Below, piece after piece: positions 1-9,513 of a DNA stretch of 64,000 nucleotides (position 1 is its first letter; the number at the start of each line of letters is the position of its first letter). The translations under genes and the position numbers were made by a program. Below the pieces are notes generated by a model. That model did not search any database, was not told the origin of the DNA, and worked only from the letters and a program-made list of their open reading frames with translations. The DNA is taken from positions 62,001 to 126,000 of the forward strand of contig CAYMUL010000002.1 of NCBI GenBank assembly GCA_964393605.1, given 5' to 3'. This DNA comes from CAYMUL01 sp964393605 (GTDB lineage Bacteria; Bacteroidota; Ignavibacteria; Ignavibacteriales; Ignavibacteriaceae).

Positions 1-330
1 TGAAGTGATATTGAAATATTCTTTTTGCAATTCAACACCGATGGCATTTCGCTCGCAAGCACCGGCGGCAACGAGTGTACTCCCTGTTCCCATGAACGGG
101 TCGAAAATCCAATCTCCTTTTTTCGTAAAAAAATTTATAAACTCTTCGACGAGCGATTCGGGATATTTTGCGGGATGAAGTATTTCATTTTCTTTTCTGC
201 GAACAGGTCGATGAATAAACCATGACTTTGAAAATTTTATCCATTCTTTACCGGTGAGTTCATTCAGCTTATTATTTTTATTGAATGTGCCTCGTTCGCC
301 GAGTTCAATTTTATTTTTTGAATTTTTCAT
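1..330 (-). CDS. DNA methyltransferase, N-terminal part (runs off left edge)
   Basis: Reading the minus strand from an ATG at 328-330 gives 110 codons open to the window edge. The sequence DPFMGTGST at residues 77-85 is the S-adenosylmethionine-binding FxGxG motif (motif I) of DNA N4-cytosine/N6-adenine methyltransferases. It is preceded by ILHPAKYPESLVEEFI, typical of site-specific methyltransferases in which motif I comes before the catalytic (S/D)PPY motif. That catalytic motif would lie off the window, so the target base cannot be judged. The start is 1 nt after the TonB receptor stop codon, so it is probably the last visible gene of that operon. Family assignment is secure; specificity is unknown. 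Confidence 0.85.
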   Translation of the reverse strand, partial: MKNSKNKIELGERGTFNKNNKLNELTGKEWIKFSKSWFIHRPVRRKENEILHPAKYPESLVEEFINFFTKKGDWIFDPFMGTGSTLVAAGACERNAIGVELQKEYFNITS

Positions 331-331
331 T

Positions 332-2884
332 TTAAAATTTAACACTAATTCCGAAAGTAGGAAGAATCGGAAACATATTATTCGCTTCCGACGCAAGTTG
401 AAGTTCGTCGGTAATGTAATAATCATAACCAACTACATTCATTCTGTTGTAGACGTTAATGATGTCGAGATAAAAAGACCAATTCAATCCCCAAATTTGT
501 GTGAAGTAAGTTCCGCGCAGATCTAGCCGATGATAAACGGGTTTGCGCGCATTGTATCGGGAGCGATTTCCATATTCAATATCAAAAATTACTTCTTCGG
601 AATTTGGATTTGAGACTGTTCGCCGCGTTGCAATTTCAGGTGTTTCAGGTTTACTATCATTATCAAGATCGAGCAGAACAATTCTTGGTTTCACGCCAAT
701 CGGTTTTGTGTAAGGGAATCCACTCCCGAATTGCCAACGTATTCCTAAATCCCATCTCTCCGAAATTTTATAAGTCATTACAAGATTAACCGTGTGTCGT
801 TGATCGAATTGAAAAGGAATGATTGCGCCCTTCTCATATCTGTTTGCCCAAGCAAGTGAGTAAGAAATCCATCCGTTAAGTTTCGCGCCGCGTTCCCGAT
901 TTTGTTTCGCGAGTAAAAATTCAAAGCCGTACGATTCACCGTAAGAATTATCAACCGGAATTTGCGTAACCGAATCGCTGAAGAAATATGTAGGACGAGC
1001 CCAACTTGATTTTAATAGCGGATCTCTTCCCGGAATTAATTCGGTTGTATAAAGTGCGCCTTGATTAATTTGCGGCACGATTAATCTTTGAAAATCTTTA
1101 TAGTACGTTTCAATTTTTAAGTTCCATTCGTTAGTCAACCAGCGATCAATTCCGAAAATATAATGAGCAGATTTTTCTGCATCGATATTGTAAGTGTATT
1201 TCGAATTCAAATCGAGCAACACATTTTGGTCGCGAAGTTTTTCGTAACCCGGCGATTGGTAATAAAGCCCTGTTGAAAAACGCAAAGTTGTCAAATCGTT
1301 TAAGGCGAAAGACAAAGCGAGCCGCGGAGCGAAGTAAGTTTTGTTTAAGAGCTCGTAATGATCAATGCGCAAACCGGCAGAGAGGAAAATATTTTTTCCG
1401 AATGTGAATCTGTTCTGTACAAAACCCTTGATGCGCTTGGTGTTGCTCTCTTCGGCAAGATTGGAAATAGCCGACCTGAAATTTGGATTTGAAGAAAAAA
1501 TTGCGCGGAGTCCGGGATCAAGTTCAAACCGGAAATCTATAATTGTTTTTAGAAAATCAACTCCGAATCCTGCATCGAAAAAATTATTTCCGTAGTTATA
1601 AGAAAAATTTTCATCAAGAGTATATTTCTCAAAAGTGAATGCACTATTGAATTTGAATGCGAGCAGATATGGTGAAAGCGTATCGGGAATTACTTCTTCA
1701 AATCTATCGCGATTTAATGAAGGATCTAAAACTTGCGAATCGAAATCCGTGAGTCCTGAATTTTTGTAATAGGAAAAAGTCAGTTTACTAAAAAAATTTC
1801 TTGTCGGTGCATAACGCCACGCCGCGCTATAAACAGCATTCACGGTAGTATTATCAACTGAAATACTATCTGCGGTTTTTCTTTCTTCACCGCTGACAAC
1901 ATCAACGCCGTCTTCTGAATAAATTCCCATCAAAGAAAATTTATGTCCATGGAAAGGACCGAAGGTTAGCTTTGTTTGCACATCATAAAAATTTGGGAAA
2001 GACACATTGTCTTCAACCAATCCAGCATTCTTTACAAACGGTTCGATGATTAAATCGTAGTAAGTTCTTCTCGAACTTAAAAGCCAGCTTCCCGGTATGT
2101 TGAAAGGATTTCTTCCTTCAAAAATTAAATTTGCATCGATGATAGAAGCGTTCACATTGCCGCTGAAAAATTTTTCATTTTTTCCTTCTCGATTAGTAAC
2201 ATCGAGCACAGCCGAAAGCCGATCGCCGTATTGGGCGGAAAATCCTCCGGTTACCAATGTAACGCCGTCAACCGCATCAGGATTGAACATGCTGATAACT
2301 CCGTACAATCTGTAAGGATTAAAAATTTCTACTCCGTCGATAATAATTAAGTTTTGATCGGGACCACTGCCACGCACAACCAGTTGCGAAGAAAAATCAT
2401 TCGGTGCCAAAACTCCCGGCAACGCTTGCAAACTTCTGAAAACGTCTTCGCCGGCACCGGGCAGAATTTTCGCACTGCGCGGAGTCAGTTCCAACACGCT
2501 CGTCCGCGTATCCGATTGCTCCTGAATTCTACTCCCAATAACTTCAACTTCGCCGACAATGATAACTTCCTGTTCAAGTTCAACATCGAGTTGCGTTGTT
2601 TTATTCGGTTGAATAAGAACATCGAAGAACCTTGTTTTATAACCGACTGCGCTGAATCGAACTTCATATTCACCCGAAGGAATATTTTGAATTTTATAAT
2701 TGCCGTTGTTATCGGTGATTCCGCCGAACTGCTTTTCCATAAAAAAAATATTTACGGCGGGAATCGGATAATCGTTCTCCTCAACTTTGCCGGCTAATGT
2801 TCCGCTCTGCCCAAAGATTGTCGAGAATGTGAGTGATGTAAAAAAAAATATTTGTAAAATTTTTTGAAAATACTTGAGAGTCAT
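332..2884 (-). CDS. TonB-dependent outer-membrane receptor
   Basis: An 850-residue protein with a signal peptide (residues 1 to about 25, ending near TIFGQ) and a carboxypeptidase-regulatory-like beta-sandwich at about 28-110 (GKVEENDYPIPAVNIFF, then DNNGNYKIQNIPSGEYEV). A plug domain follows at about 130-235 (LPGVLAPNDFSSQLVVRGSG, then IDGVEIFNPYRLYG), and the rest is beta-rich with a C-terminal phenylalanine, as in outer-membrane barrels. This architecture is SusC/FecA-like and typical of Bacteroidota-group receptors, which import ligands with TonB-ExbBD energy. No SusD-like partner is next to it, so the ligand is unknown. It lies 11 nt downstream of the 2896-3720 gene. Confidence 0.9.
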   Translation of the reverse strand: MTLKYFQKILQIFFFTSLTFSTIFGQSGTLAGKVEENDYPIPAVNIFFMEKQFGGITDNNGNYKIQNIPSGEYEVRFSAVGYKTRFFDVLIQPNKTTQLDVELEQEVIIVGEVEVIGSRIQEQSDTRTSVLELTPRSAKILPGAGEDVFRSLQALPGVLAPNDFSSQLVVRGSGPDQNLIIIDGVEIFNPYRLYGVISMFNPDAVDGVTLVTGGFSAQYGDRLSAVLDVTNREGKNEKFFSGNVNASIIDANLIFEGRNPFNIPGSWLLSSRRTYYDLIIEPFVKNAGLVEDNVSFPNFYDVQTKLTFGPFHGHKFSLMGIYSEDGVDVVSGEERKTADSISVDNTTVNAVYSAAWRYAPTRNFFSKLTFSYYKNSGLTDFDSQVLDPSLNRDRFEEVIPDTLSPYLLAFKFNSAFTFEKYTLDENFSYNYGNNFFDAGFGVDFLKTIIDFRFELDPGLRAIFSSNPNFRSAISNLAEESNTKRIKGFVQNRFTFGKNIFLSAGLRIDHYELLNKTYFAPRLALSFALNDLTTLRFSTGLYYQSPGYEKLRDQNVLLDLNSKYTYNIDAEKSAHYIFGIDRWLTNEWNLKIETYYKDFQRLIVPQINQGALYTTELIPGRDPLLKSSWARPTYFFSDSVTQIPVDNSYGESYGFEFLLAKQNRERGAKLNGWISYSLAWANRYEKGAIIPFQFDQRHTVNLVMTYKISERWDLGIRWQFGSGFPYTKPIGVKPRIVLLDLDNDSKPETPEIATRRTVSNPNSEEVIFDIEYGNRSRYNARKPVYHRLDLRGTYFTQIWGLNWSFYLDIINVYNRMNVVGYDYYITDELQLASEANNMFPILPTFGISVKF

Positions 2885-2895
2885 TAAAATTTTTC

Positions 2896-3720
2896 TTAAT
2901 AATAAAGCGAGAAGAAGGAAGAATATAAACCGAGCGACACGCCTTGAAAATTTTTATCGGAGTTTGAGGGATTAATCGTATATCTGTAACGTGCATAAAT
3001 CGTGAACACGTTGTAAAACTTTATTAAGCCAAGAGAAATTTCCGGACTGAAACCGTTGTTCCCTTTAAAGTTTGTGTAAGCTGTCAAACCTGCGGAGAGA
3101 TATTCGAAGACCGGCACTTGTAGGAGATGTTTATAACCCGCGCGCAAAATGTTTTTGTTATCGATGCCCTCGAAAGTGTGCTGGTACTCCGCACTGATAT
3201 ATGAATTAGGATAGCGATATCCTTTTGTAAAAAATGAAACGATCGGAATCTCTTTAGTCAAACCCCAGCGATGCGGATCACCGGGAATATAAACCCCTGA
3301 TGGAGTGAGGAAGAATGCGCCTCCGAGCAAACATGAAAACATATCGGCAGAGCCGACCGCCGAGCGATTTAAAGAGTATAATGCGAACTCATACTGCTCA
3401 CTTGTGTATTCGCGCCCGAGTGAATCGGTAACTTTAATTTCGAACGGTACATTTGCAGAATCGAATGTCAATCCGAATAAATTGATTTGCGCTTTATGAT
3501 TTTCGGTTAGTGTATTCGAGATATCGAATTTGTATTCGCCGGCGATGATTAGTTTGGATTTACACGCTTCGCTCGTGATAAATGAAATGTTAAATATATT
3601 TTGATTTTCTTGAGGTACATATGACTCGATTAGAAATATTTCAACTTCCGCTTCTTCTTCCTGCGCGTTAATTGTGATGATAAAGAGATTTATTAAAATT
3701 AATAGTGAGAGATATTTCAT
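2896..3720 (-). CDS. Hypothetical exported protein, barrel-like C-terminus
   Basis: A 274-residue protein with a clear signal peptide (LSLLILINLFIITINAQ). After an acidic stretch it has an immunoglobulin-like N-terminal half, followed by alternating aromatic/polar strands and the terminal sequence SLGLYSSFFSLYY, which ends in aromatic residues as outer-membrane barrel proteins do. No named family is recognised. It is the first gene of an apparent operon with the TonB receptor, so it may be a surface or accessory protein for the same uptake task; that is inference from position only. Confidence 0.65.
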   Translation of the reverse strand: MKYLSLLILINLFIITINAQEEEAEVEIFLIESYVPQENQNIFNISFITSEACKSKLIIAGEYKFDISNTLTENHKAQINLFGLTFDSANVPFEIKVTDSLGREYTSEQYEFALYSLNRSAVGSADMFSCLLGGAFFLTPSGVYIPGDPHRWGLTKEIPIVSFFTKGYRYPNSYISAEYQHTFEGIDNKNILRAGYKHLLQVPVFEYLSAGLTAYTNFKGNNGFSPEISLGLIKFYNVFTIYARYRYTINPSNSDKNFQGVSLGLYSSFFSLYY

Positions 3721-3882
3721 TTAATTCCCGTTTTTTTTATTGAAAATATATTAATAAAAGCCGATTCAAATTAGCCACAAATTTTTCAGTCGAAGAAATA
3801 TTTTTGAATTGAGAATTGAGATTTGTGAATTGTGAATGGTGAATTGTGAATGGTGAATTGAAAAAAAATAAATTATACTTTC

Positions 3883-4362
3883 CTTTGCGCTTCTTCGCGA
3901 ACTTGGCGGTTAAAAAATATTAATAGCACACATTAGTAATTAAAAATTATAAATTAAAAATGATTTACTTATTGAGTCCGTTCGATCAGAAGTATTTTTT
4001 TTTGTGTCGATGACTTTGCGGATAAAGAAAAAGATTAAGAAAAAAAATGATTTAACGTGGAGAAATAGTAAAAATAAAAAATTCCTTTGCGCACTTCTGC
4101 GAACTTGGCGGTTAAAAAATATTAATAGCACACATTAGTAATTAAAAATTATAAATTAAAAATGATTTACTTATTGAGTCCGTTCGATCAGAAGTATTTT
4201 TTTTTGTNNNNNNNNNNNNNNNNNNNNNNNNNNNNNNNNNNNNNNNNNNNNNNNNNNNNNNNNNNNNNNNNNNNNNNNNNNNNNNNNNNNNNNNNNNNNN
4301 NNNNNNNAATTCCTTTGCGCTCCTTTGCGAACTTGGCGGTTAAAAAATATTAATAGCACACA
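3883..4362. repeat. 202-bp tandem repeat, at least 2.3 copies, interrupted by gap
   Basis: The block around cctttgcgc...acttggcggttaaaaaat recurs at 3901, 4103 and 4331. Copies one and two are exactly 202 nt apart and nearly identical through position 4207, where the N run begins; the third copy resumes at 4308. Inside each unit is a reverse-oriented element of the TTAACCGC...CGCAAAGG type, then attaaaaattataaattaaaaatg, and then a unique segment with ttattgagtccgttcgatc. Confidence 0.85.
4208..4307. other. Assembly gap (100 N)
   Basis: Exactly 100 ambiguous bases, the usual placeholder for a scaffold gap of unknown or estimated size. It sits inside the second copy of the 202-bp repeat. By analogy with copy one, the missing sequence is expected to be 74 nt, or 74 plus multiples of 202. 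Confidence 0.95.
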
Positions 4363-4407
4363 GATGCCACTGATGCAACTGATTTTCGCAGATTAATTTT
4401 CTTCTTC

Positions 4408-4443
4408 TTACACTTACACTTACTCTTACTCTTACACTTGCTC
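4408..4443. repeat. Hexamer microsatellite (TTACAC/TTACTC)x6
   Basis: Six consecutive 6-base units: TTACAC, TTACAC, TTACTC, TTACTC, TTACAC, TTGCTC. It is intergenic and close to the end of the downstream minus-strand gene. No function is evident. Confidence 0.8.
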
Positions 4444-4503
4444 TTATTTATCTCGCGGAGGGAGACACTCACCCAATCCTTCGGTCTCAATGGATTAACG
4501 CCT

Positions 4504-5277
4504 CTAAAATTCCATTCCCCTCATCGAAATGTGGCAGAGTGCAAAATCGTATTTCACAGGATCTTGTGCATCATATTTTTTTAGCTTGGTTGTAATTTCT
4601 TCTGCCATTTTCCAATCGGCTATTTTTCTTTTCGTTAAACCGAGTTGCCGGCTGATTTTAGCAATGTGTGTATCAACGGGAATTATCAACTGCGCGGGAG
4701 AGATACAATTCCACAAACCGAAATCAAGATCGTCATTGCGCACCATCCATCTAAGGAAGAGATTCATTCTTTTACACGCCCCTCCGGTTTCAGGATCGGG
4801 GAACATGAATTTTATTCCGCGCGTAATTTTTTCGTTCTGGTTTTCTGCTTCGCACAGAAACTTTTTTGAAAAATTCGACAATAATTTTTTTGTGGATGAA
4901 AAATCTTTTTCTCCTTCCATGAATATTTTTTCAATCGTTCCATATTTTTTCAGAAGCGAACGAATAACGCGCAACAGAGAAAGCACATCTTCACCCGAAT
5001 AAAAACGATACCGACTCTCCGAAAAATATTTAGTGATTTTGTTTTCACTCATGCTCAATAAATTATTGTAAGGATTTTTACCGAGCGGCTGAAGAATTTT
5101 TTCAGTCTGTTTAATTATCAGATTTACATTTCCGAAAGCGAAAATGGAAGCAATGAAAGCAGACAACTCAATATCCTCGCGTGTATCGTAGCGATGCGGA
5201 ACTTCGAGCGGATCGGGTTTTATTTGTGTTCTATCGAATGCCCGGTAATGTTGATCTAATTTTTTACGAAGCGACAT
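4504..5277 (-). CDS. TIGR02757/DUF2400 family protein
   Basis: About 257 residues. It contains PLEVPHRYDTREDIELSAFI near the N-terminus, the central GKNPYNN region and PVDTHIAKISRQLGLTKRK near the C-terminus, all typical of the TIGR02757 (DUF2400) family found widely in Bacteroidota. The DTH element and helical arrangement recall helix-hairpin-helix DNA glycosylases, but no biochemical role is established. An in-frame TTG precedes the ATG directly; the ATG at 5275-5277 is preferred. It follows the lipoprotein gene without a gap, suggesting co-transcription. Confidence 0.85.
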   Translation of the reverse strand: MSLRKKLDQHYRAFDRTQIKPDPLEVPHRYDTREDIELSAFIASIFAFGNVNLIIKQTEKILQPLGKNPYNNLLSMSENKITKYFSESRYRFYSGEDVLSLLRVIRSLLKKYGTIEKIFMEGEKDFSSTKKLLSNFSKKFLCEAENQNEKITRGIKFMFPDPETGGACKRMNLFLRWMVRNDDLDFGLWNCISPAQLIIPVDTHIAKISRQLGLTKRKIADWKMAEEITTKLKKYDAQDPVKYDFALCHISMRGMEF

Positions 5278-5280
5278 CAA

Positions 5281-6105
5281 CTATTTTTTTAATATCCAAT
5301 CAACTACATTCTTCATTAAATCCCAATCCGAACCTTTATCATCAAGCTGTTCCTCTCCGAGGTATCGAACTCCGGCAATTGTTGTGTCTTCAAGTACAAC
5401 GCCATCTCTTTCGCTGTCTTCTTCAATTTCAGGATGAGTACCAATCAAAAAAACTTTTCCATTTCCATAATTGAAAGAGAGCATTGCGGCTTTATCCACT
5501 GCGGCATATTTTCCTAAAATTGTTACATCACTTGAATTTGGTGTGAACACGGCACCCCAATAATATAATATCCAAACGGGAGAGGAAATTGAATCGATGA
5601 TTGGATGCGAAACATTCGTAAGATTTATTTGGCACATATTTCTTTGCGGATACGGAACGATAGCATCAATTGTGCCTTCGGCAGTACCATCAAAAAGCGC
5701 TAATGGTTGCATCGGCAGAAGAGAACCTTGCCATCGAATATTTTTACTTGCAAAATATGCGCCGCCGCAAAGCCCGATATATCCACCGCCGTTGATGACA
5801 AAGCTTCGAATCTTTTCTTTTCCGGTTGCGGAGATGTCGAGTGAATATTGATACATATCTCCCCCAGGAACACAAATTATTTTGAAACCATCGAGTGAAT
5901 TTTCATTAATATATTTTGCATCGATTAGCGCAACGGAGAGATTCATCCATCGAAACATATTTTCTGCGGCGGTTTGAGATTCATCCCAAACTCCGTTTCC
6001 AAAATAGATTGCCACATCGGCAGAGCGATTTGTATTTTCTTCTTCACAACAAAAAGAAAAGAATACAAAGAGTGAAAGAATAATGTTTACGAAAATATTT
6101 TTCAT
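5281..6105 (-). CDS. BPL_N-like lipoprotein (class I glutamine amidotransferase fold)
   Basis: A 274-residue protein. The N-terminus MKNIFVNIILSLFVFFSFCC looks like a lipoprotein signal with Cys19 or Cys20 as the lipid site. The rest resembles the BPL_N domain (N-terminal domain of eukaryotic biotin protein ligase, a class I glutamine amidotransferase-like fold): VPGGDMYQYS, then the nucleophile elbow GLCGGAYFAS with Cys113, and a late GTHPEIE giving the His. The candidate Cys-His pair is present, so an amidohydrolase-like activity at the periplasmic face is possible, but the substrate is unknown. It lies 19 nt downstream of the 1040-aa secreted protein. Confidence 0.75.
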   Translation of the reverse strand: MKNIFVNIILSLFVFFSFCCEEENTNRSADVAIYFGNGVWDESQTAAENMFRWMNLSVALIDAKYINENSLDGFKIICVPGGDMYQYSLDISATGKEKIRSFVINGGGYIGLCGGAYFASKNIRWQGSLLPMQPLALFDGTAEGTIDAIVPYPQRNMCQINLTNVSHPIIDSISSPVWILYYWGAVFTPNSSDVTILGKYAAVDKAAMLSFNYGNGKVFLIGTHPEIEEDSERDGVVLEDTTIAGVRYLGEEQLDDKGSDWDLMKNVVDWILKK

Positions 6106-6124
6106 GAAGTATCGACAGATAAAA

Positions 6125-9100
6125 TTATTTCAAGATCATTAACTTCTTCGCATTCACAAAACTGCCGGCGCAGAGTTGATAGAAATAAACACCGCTTTGT
6201 AATTGATAATTGTCAGTTGAAAATTGATAATTGTAGTTTCCTGCTTCTCTGTATTCATCAACGAGAGTTGCAACTTCATTTCCAAGTACATCATATACTT
6301 TTAATGTAACATTACTTGACGCTGAAAGCTGATAACTGATTACTGTAGAAGGATTAAAAGGATTCGGAAAATTTTGATGAAGCGCAAATTCTTTCGGGGC
6401 ACTTTCATCCATATCAATATTGACAATAAAGATATTTGAGTAAGATGATGTTCCATCAAAATCAATTTGTTTCAATCTATAATTCAAATCTGTATTGGAT
6501 TTTTTCTCGAGTGTCGAAACATCATCCTCAAAGAAATATTCATTCATTTCAGAAGTTGTTCCGTTTCCTTTTACGAATCCAATCATGTTCCACTTTGTTA
6601 CTGCGGAATGCAAAGCGCCTATCGATTTTTCAATCTCGAAACCAATATTATTTTTTTCGCTCGCAGTTTTCCATTTCAATTTCACAACATTATTTTCATA
6701 CACAGCAGAAAAAGAAACGAGCTCAACAGGAAGAGGGAATAAAATATTTTCATCTGCGCCTTTGTAAGGATAAAAATTATGCCGCGGTTCATTATCGATA
6801 TCAGTATTGATATTATTGATCGGCGTTGCAATCAAATCAACATCACCGATGGAACTTCCTGACAAGTGCAAATCACTTTCGGAAACAAATTGCAAATCTT
6901 TTGAAACCGAATTTTGATCGAACTGCGTCGTCGTCTTCCAACTATTTAAATCTGTTATATTCTGTCCGTTCCAATGCCCGAGATGATGGAAAGCACCGGC
7001 AGAATAATAATTATTGAAATTCATTCCTGTAATACCGGATGAATTAGAAAGATAGATTGCATAGTGTAAGCCATCACCCGTCATAAGATTGTAACGTTTG
7101 TTAATGATGATATTATTTATTATTTCAACATTGTTTGAAGAGGCGCGTAGTTTAATTCCCGAGCTTGTGTGCCCGGAGAAACCGCCGCCGGATAAGTAGA
7201 TCGTATTAAAATAAATTGCAACTGAATTTTCTTGATAAGCAAAAAAATCAATACCGTCAACGGGTGCATCAAAGTTTCCTGTCATGCTAATAAAATTATT
7301 ATTGATAATTGTTCTGAGATAACTGCCGAGCGAGCCGATAATAAAAATTCCTTTTATAGAATTAGGCGTTAACACACTCGTATTCAAACTATGAATTTTA
7401 TTCCTCGCGATTATTGCCTCGGCGTTGTCGAGTCGTATTCCGTACACCGTTGAAGAAGCGGAAGGTTCGGTATGATGAATCTCGCAACCAATAATTTTAG
7501 TTAAAATAGTTCCGCCGGTCAAATAGATTCCTGCATCGTGAAAGTTTGTGATTTCGCAATTGAAAATTTCATTTCTCAAATTCGGCGGATAAATTCCTCC
7601 CGTAAAATAAATCCCGCAATTAGGTTTCCCCGCAGTTGTGCGCGTGATGAAGCAATTAGCAATTCTATTCGCATCGCTTCCGCGCGAAAGTGTGCTTCGC
7701 ATGTGTACAACTCCGCCAATCGTGTTTGCATTTCTTCCCAACAAATTACAATATTCAATATTATTGAAAGAACTTCCGTCGAAACGAATCGCATGTCCTT
7801 GTGTGGAAGAATTTTCTATCGTAAGAATTTTTGTCGAATCATTTTCATTTCTCCTCCCGATGATGGTGAAGTGTGATGCGCGAATAAAATCAAATGTTGC
7901 GGCTGCACTACTTGTAATTGTGATTGGCGATGCAGTCGCATCCGGTTTGATTATAATACCCTGTTGCCTATTCGCTCCGTTTATTTCTTTTAGTGTTATC
8001 GGAAAAGTTTCATTTGCAGAATTATAACTGTTCGATAATTTCAAAATGTAATTTGATTTCAGCGCAGATGTATCAAGTATTGCCAACGCTTCAGTTAAAG
8101 TTGAGAAATTCATTCCACTGCCGATGTTAAATTCACCTCCGATACCTTCAACAATCACCCTTTCCCCTGCCGGATTAGTCGTGTCGGGAAATCCAACCGG
8201 CGCAACCATTAAACAAGCGGCATCGAGAAGGTTTGCGATTTGCGCATTCGGGGCGATGTCAAATGTCAACCAAAAATAATTTGTAGGGAAGCCGACCATC
8301 TGTGCGCCGACAATATCGAATGAGTCGGGAGGATTTGCCAGTGTTTCACCAAATTGAAATTCATCGGAGAATGTAGAATTATTTCCGGTAGAAAAAACTT
8401 TAGCATTTAAAATATCTGATGAATTAGTTGTGTTCCCTAATTTGAATCTGAATCGACTGATGGTTGCCGGAGTAATTGCCCCGCTCATACTGAATTGTAT
8501 TCCTATGATAGGTTGATTCACTGCACCTCGCGCAACTTTCTTTACAAACGGGATAATTCTAACACCGGTTGCGTTTAGAAAAGGAGTGAATGAATATTTC
8601 GTGCCGCTCGTTAAAAATTGAATTGAATTAATAGAATTGTTTGCAACAAACGGCGATATCGTCGCGGGATTTCCGGGTGTAACACTAACAAATTCTGTAG
8701 TGCCTAAGATCGAGTTCAACCCGATTGATGCAGATACACTAGTTGGCTGTGTCATCTGTCCATAAATAAATTCGATTCGAAAATCTTCTTCAAATAATCG
8801 CACTTGAAAATTTTGTCTCGCGCCGTTGGAACCGTTCCATCGAATTCCTTTCCATTGCACGATAAAAATTCTCTGCGGAAAAGCGCCGATAGTTTTGTAA
8901 CTGATTTCACTTGTTGCATCATCATAAAGATCATCCCACAGAGGCGCAATTAAAGGGCGCTGTGAAGTACTTCCCAAATCATTCAACCAACCTGTGCCGT
9001 TATATGTTGTGCCGGGAGAAATCCAACCATTGACGGAAATGCGTACACTATTGATATAATAGGGAAGGTCGTTATATAGAAAAGTGAAAGGAAGTTGCAC

Positions 9101-9247
9101 AAGTTCGGAGCCGTCGTTACCCGTTGCCGCACTTATAGTTCCATCAGTTATTTCTTCATAAGTCGATTGACTATGTTGAAAGAGGTAATGTGATTGAGAT
9201 AAAATTAAATTTGAGAGAGTGAACAAAAAGAAAAATAATTTTTTCAT
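6125..9247 (-). CDS. Large secreted beta-helix protein with T9SS sorting domain
   Basis: 1040 residues with a signal peptide (1 to about 18, ending FTLSNLILSQS). The N-terminal part (about 20-230) is nidogen-like. The middle (about 370-800) contains repeated short strands such as NEIFNCEITNFHDAGIYLTGG, a right-handed parallel beta-helix pattern. Then comes a fibronectin-like linker starting PVELVSFSA, shared with other proteins in this window. The last 80 residues are a T9SS type A sorting domain (FALHQNFPNPFNPSTVISYQ ... YFYQL). Such proteins are exported by the PorV/T9SS route and attached to the cell surface; beta-helices often bind or cleave polysaccharides, but no catalytic residues were identified. 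Confidence 0.85.
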   Translation of the reverse strand: MKKLFFFLFTLSNLILSQSHYLFQHSQSTYEEITDGTISAATGNDGSELVQLPFTFLYNDLPYYINSVRISVNGWISPGTTYNGTGWLNDLGSTSQRPLIAPLWDDLYDDATSEISYKTIGAFPQRIFIVQWKGIRWNGSNGARQNFQVRLFEEDFRIEFIYGQMTQPTSVSASIGLNSILGTTEFVSVTPGNPATISPFVANNSINSIQFLTSGTKYSFTPFLNATGVRIIPFVKKVARGAVNQPIIGIQFSMSGAITPATISRFRFKLGNTTNSSDILNAKVFSTGNNSTFSDEFQFGETLANPPDSFDIVGAQMVGFPTNYFWLTFDIAPNAQIANLLDAACLMVAPVGFPDTTNPAGERVIVEGIGGEFNIGSGMNFSTLTEALAILDTSALKSNYILKLSNSYNSANETFPITLKEINGANRQQGIIIKPDATASPITITSSAAATFDFIRASHFTIIGRRNENDSTKILTIENSSTQGHAIRFDGSSFNNIEYCNLLGRNANTIGGVVHMRSTLSRGSDANRIANCFITRTTAGKPNCGIYFTGGIYPPNLRNEIFNCEITNFHDAGIYLTGGTILTKIIGCEIHHTEPSASSTVYGIRLDNAEAIIARNKIHSLNTSVLTPNSIKGIFIIGSLGSYLRTIINNNFISMTGNFDAPVDGIDFFAYQENSVAIYFNTIYLSGGGFSGHTSSGIKLRASSNNVEIINNIIINKRYNLMTGDGLHYAIYLSNSSGITGMNFNNYYSAGAFHHLGHWNGQNITDLNSWKTTTQFDQNSVSKDLQFVSESDLHLSGSSIGDVDLIATPINNINTDIDNEPRHNFYPYKGADENILFPLPVELVSFSAVYENNVVKLKWKTASEKNNIGFEIEKSIGALHSAVTKWNMIGFVKGNGTTSEMNEYFFEDDVSTLEKKSNTDLNYRLKQIDFDGTSSYSNIFIVNIDMDESAPKEFALHQNFPNPFNPSTVISYQLSASSNVTLKVYDVLGNEVATLVDEYREAGNYNYQFSTDNYQLQSGVYFYQLCAGSFVNAKKLMILK

Positions 9248-9305
9248 TGTCTATTCCTTCCTAAAATATTTAAAAATAATTTCTACTTAATTTCTTCCGT
9301 TGAGG

Positions 9306-9513
9306 TTATGAAAGATTTTTAAATTCGTCCATTGTAATTTTTGCTTGTTTCAATATTTTTCTAAAAGTCCCTTCGGGAACATCTTGACATGCATTGCGAC
9401 TATGTTTGTCTCCCATCTGGATGTCGCAAAACTTTGTAAAAACCAGATTGCCTTACTTCAACAAAACCAGCTCTTACTAATCTTCCCAAAATTTCTTTAG
9501 CGGTAAATGGCAT
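9306..9513 (-). pseudogene. hicA: hicA-like mRNA interferase toxin, broken
   Basis: The frame from the ATG at 9511-9513 reads MPFTAKEILGRLVRAGFVEV then RQSGFYKVLRHPDGRQT and stops at TAG. Shifting one base restores the family C-terminus, DVPEGTFRKILKQA followed by a final TAA at 9306-9308. HicA toxins normally have GSH with a catalytic histidine in this position; here the residues are GFY, so the histidine is replaced by tyrosine. Two independent lesions (frameshift and catalytic substitution) suggest an inactive toxin. The start overlaps the end of hicB by 17 nt, the usual compact arrangement. Confidence 0.85.

Larger units (their letters stand above)
3721..4503. other. Repeat-filled intergenic spacer
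   Basis: 783 bases without a credible gene. The spacer contains AT-rich stutter of the type gaattgtgaatggtgaattg (about 3800-3860), a 202-bp tandem repeat (3883 onward) and a 100-base N gap. It also contains a sequence resembling the environmental repeat gatgccactgatgcaactg (about 4363-4381) and a hexamer microsatellite (4408-4443). Short open frames here fall entirely inside the repeats and carry no protein signature. Confidence 0.8.

Noticed and set aside
2354..2797. 147-codon plus-strand frame opposite the TonB receptor
   Set aside because: It is fully inside a well-supported gene on the other strand and has no homologous features.
3940..4359. Open frames in the 202-bp repeat (about 62 codons, both copies)
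   Set aside because: They lie wholly in the repeat, change with copy number, run through the N gap and have no protein signature.
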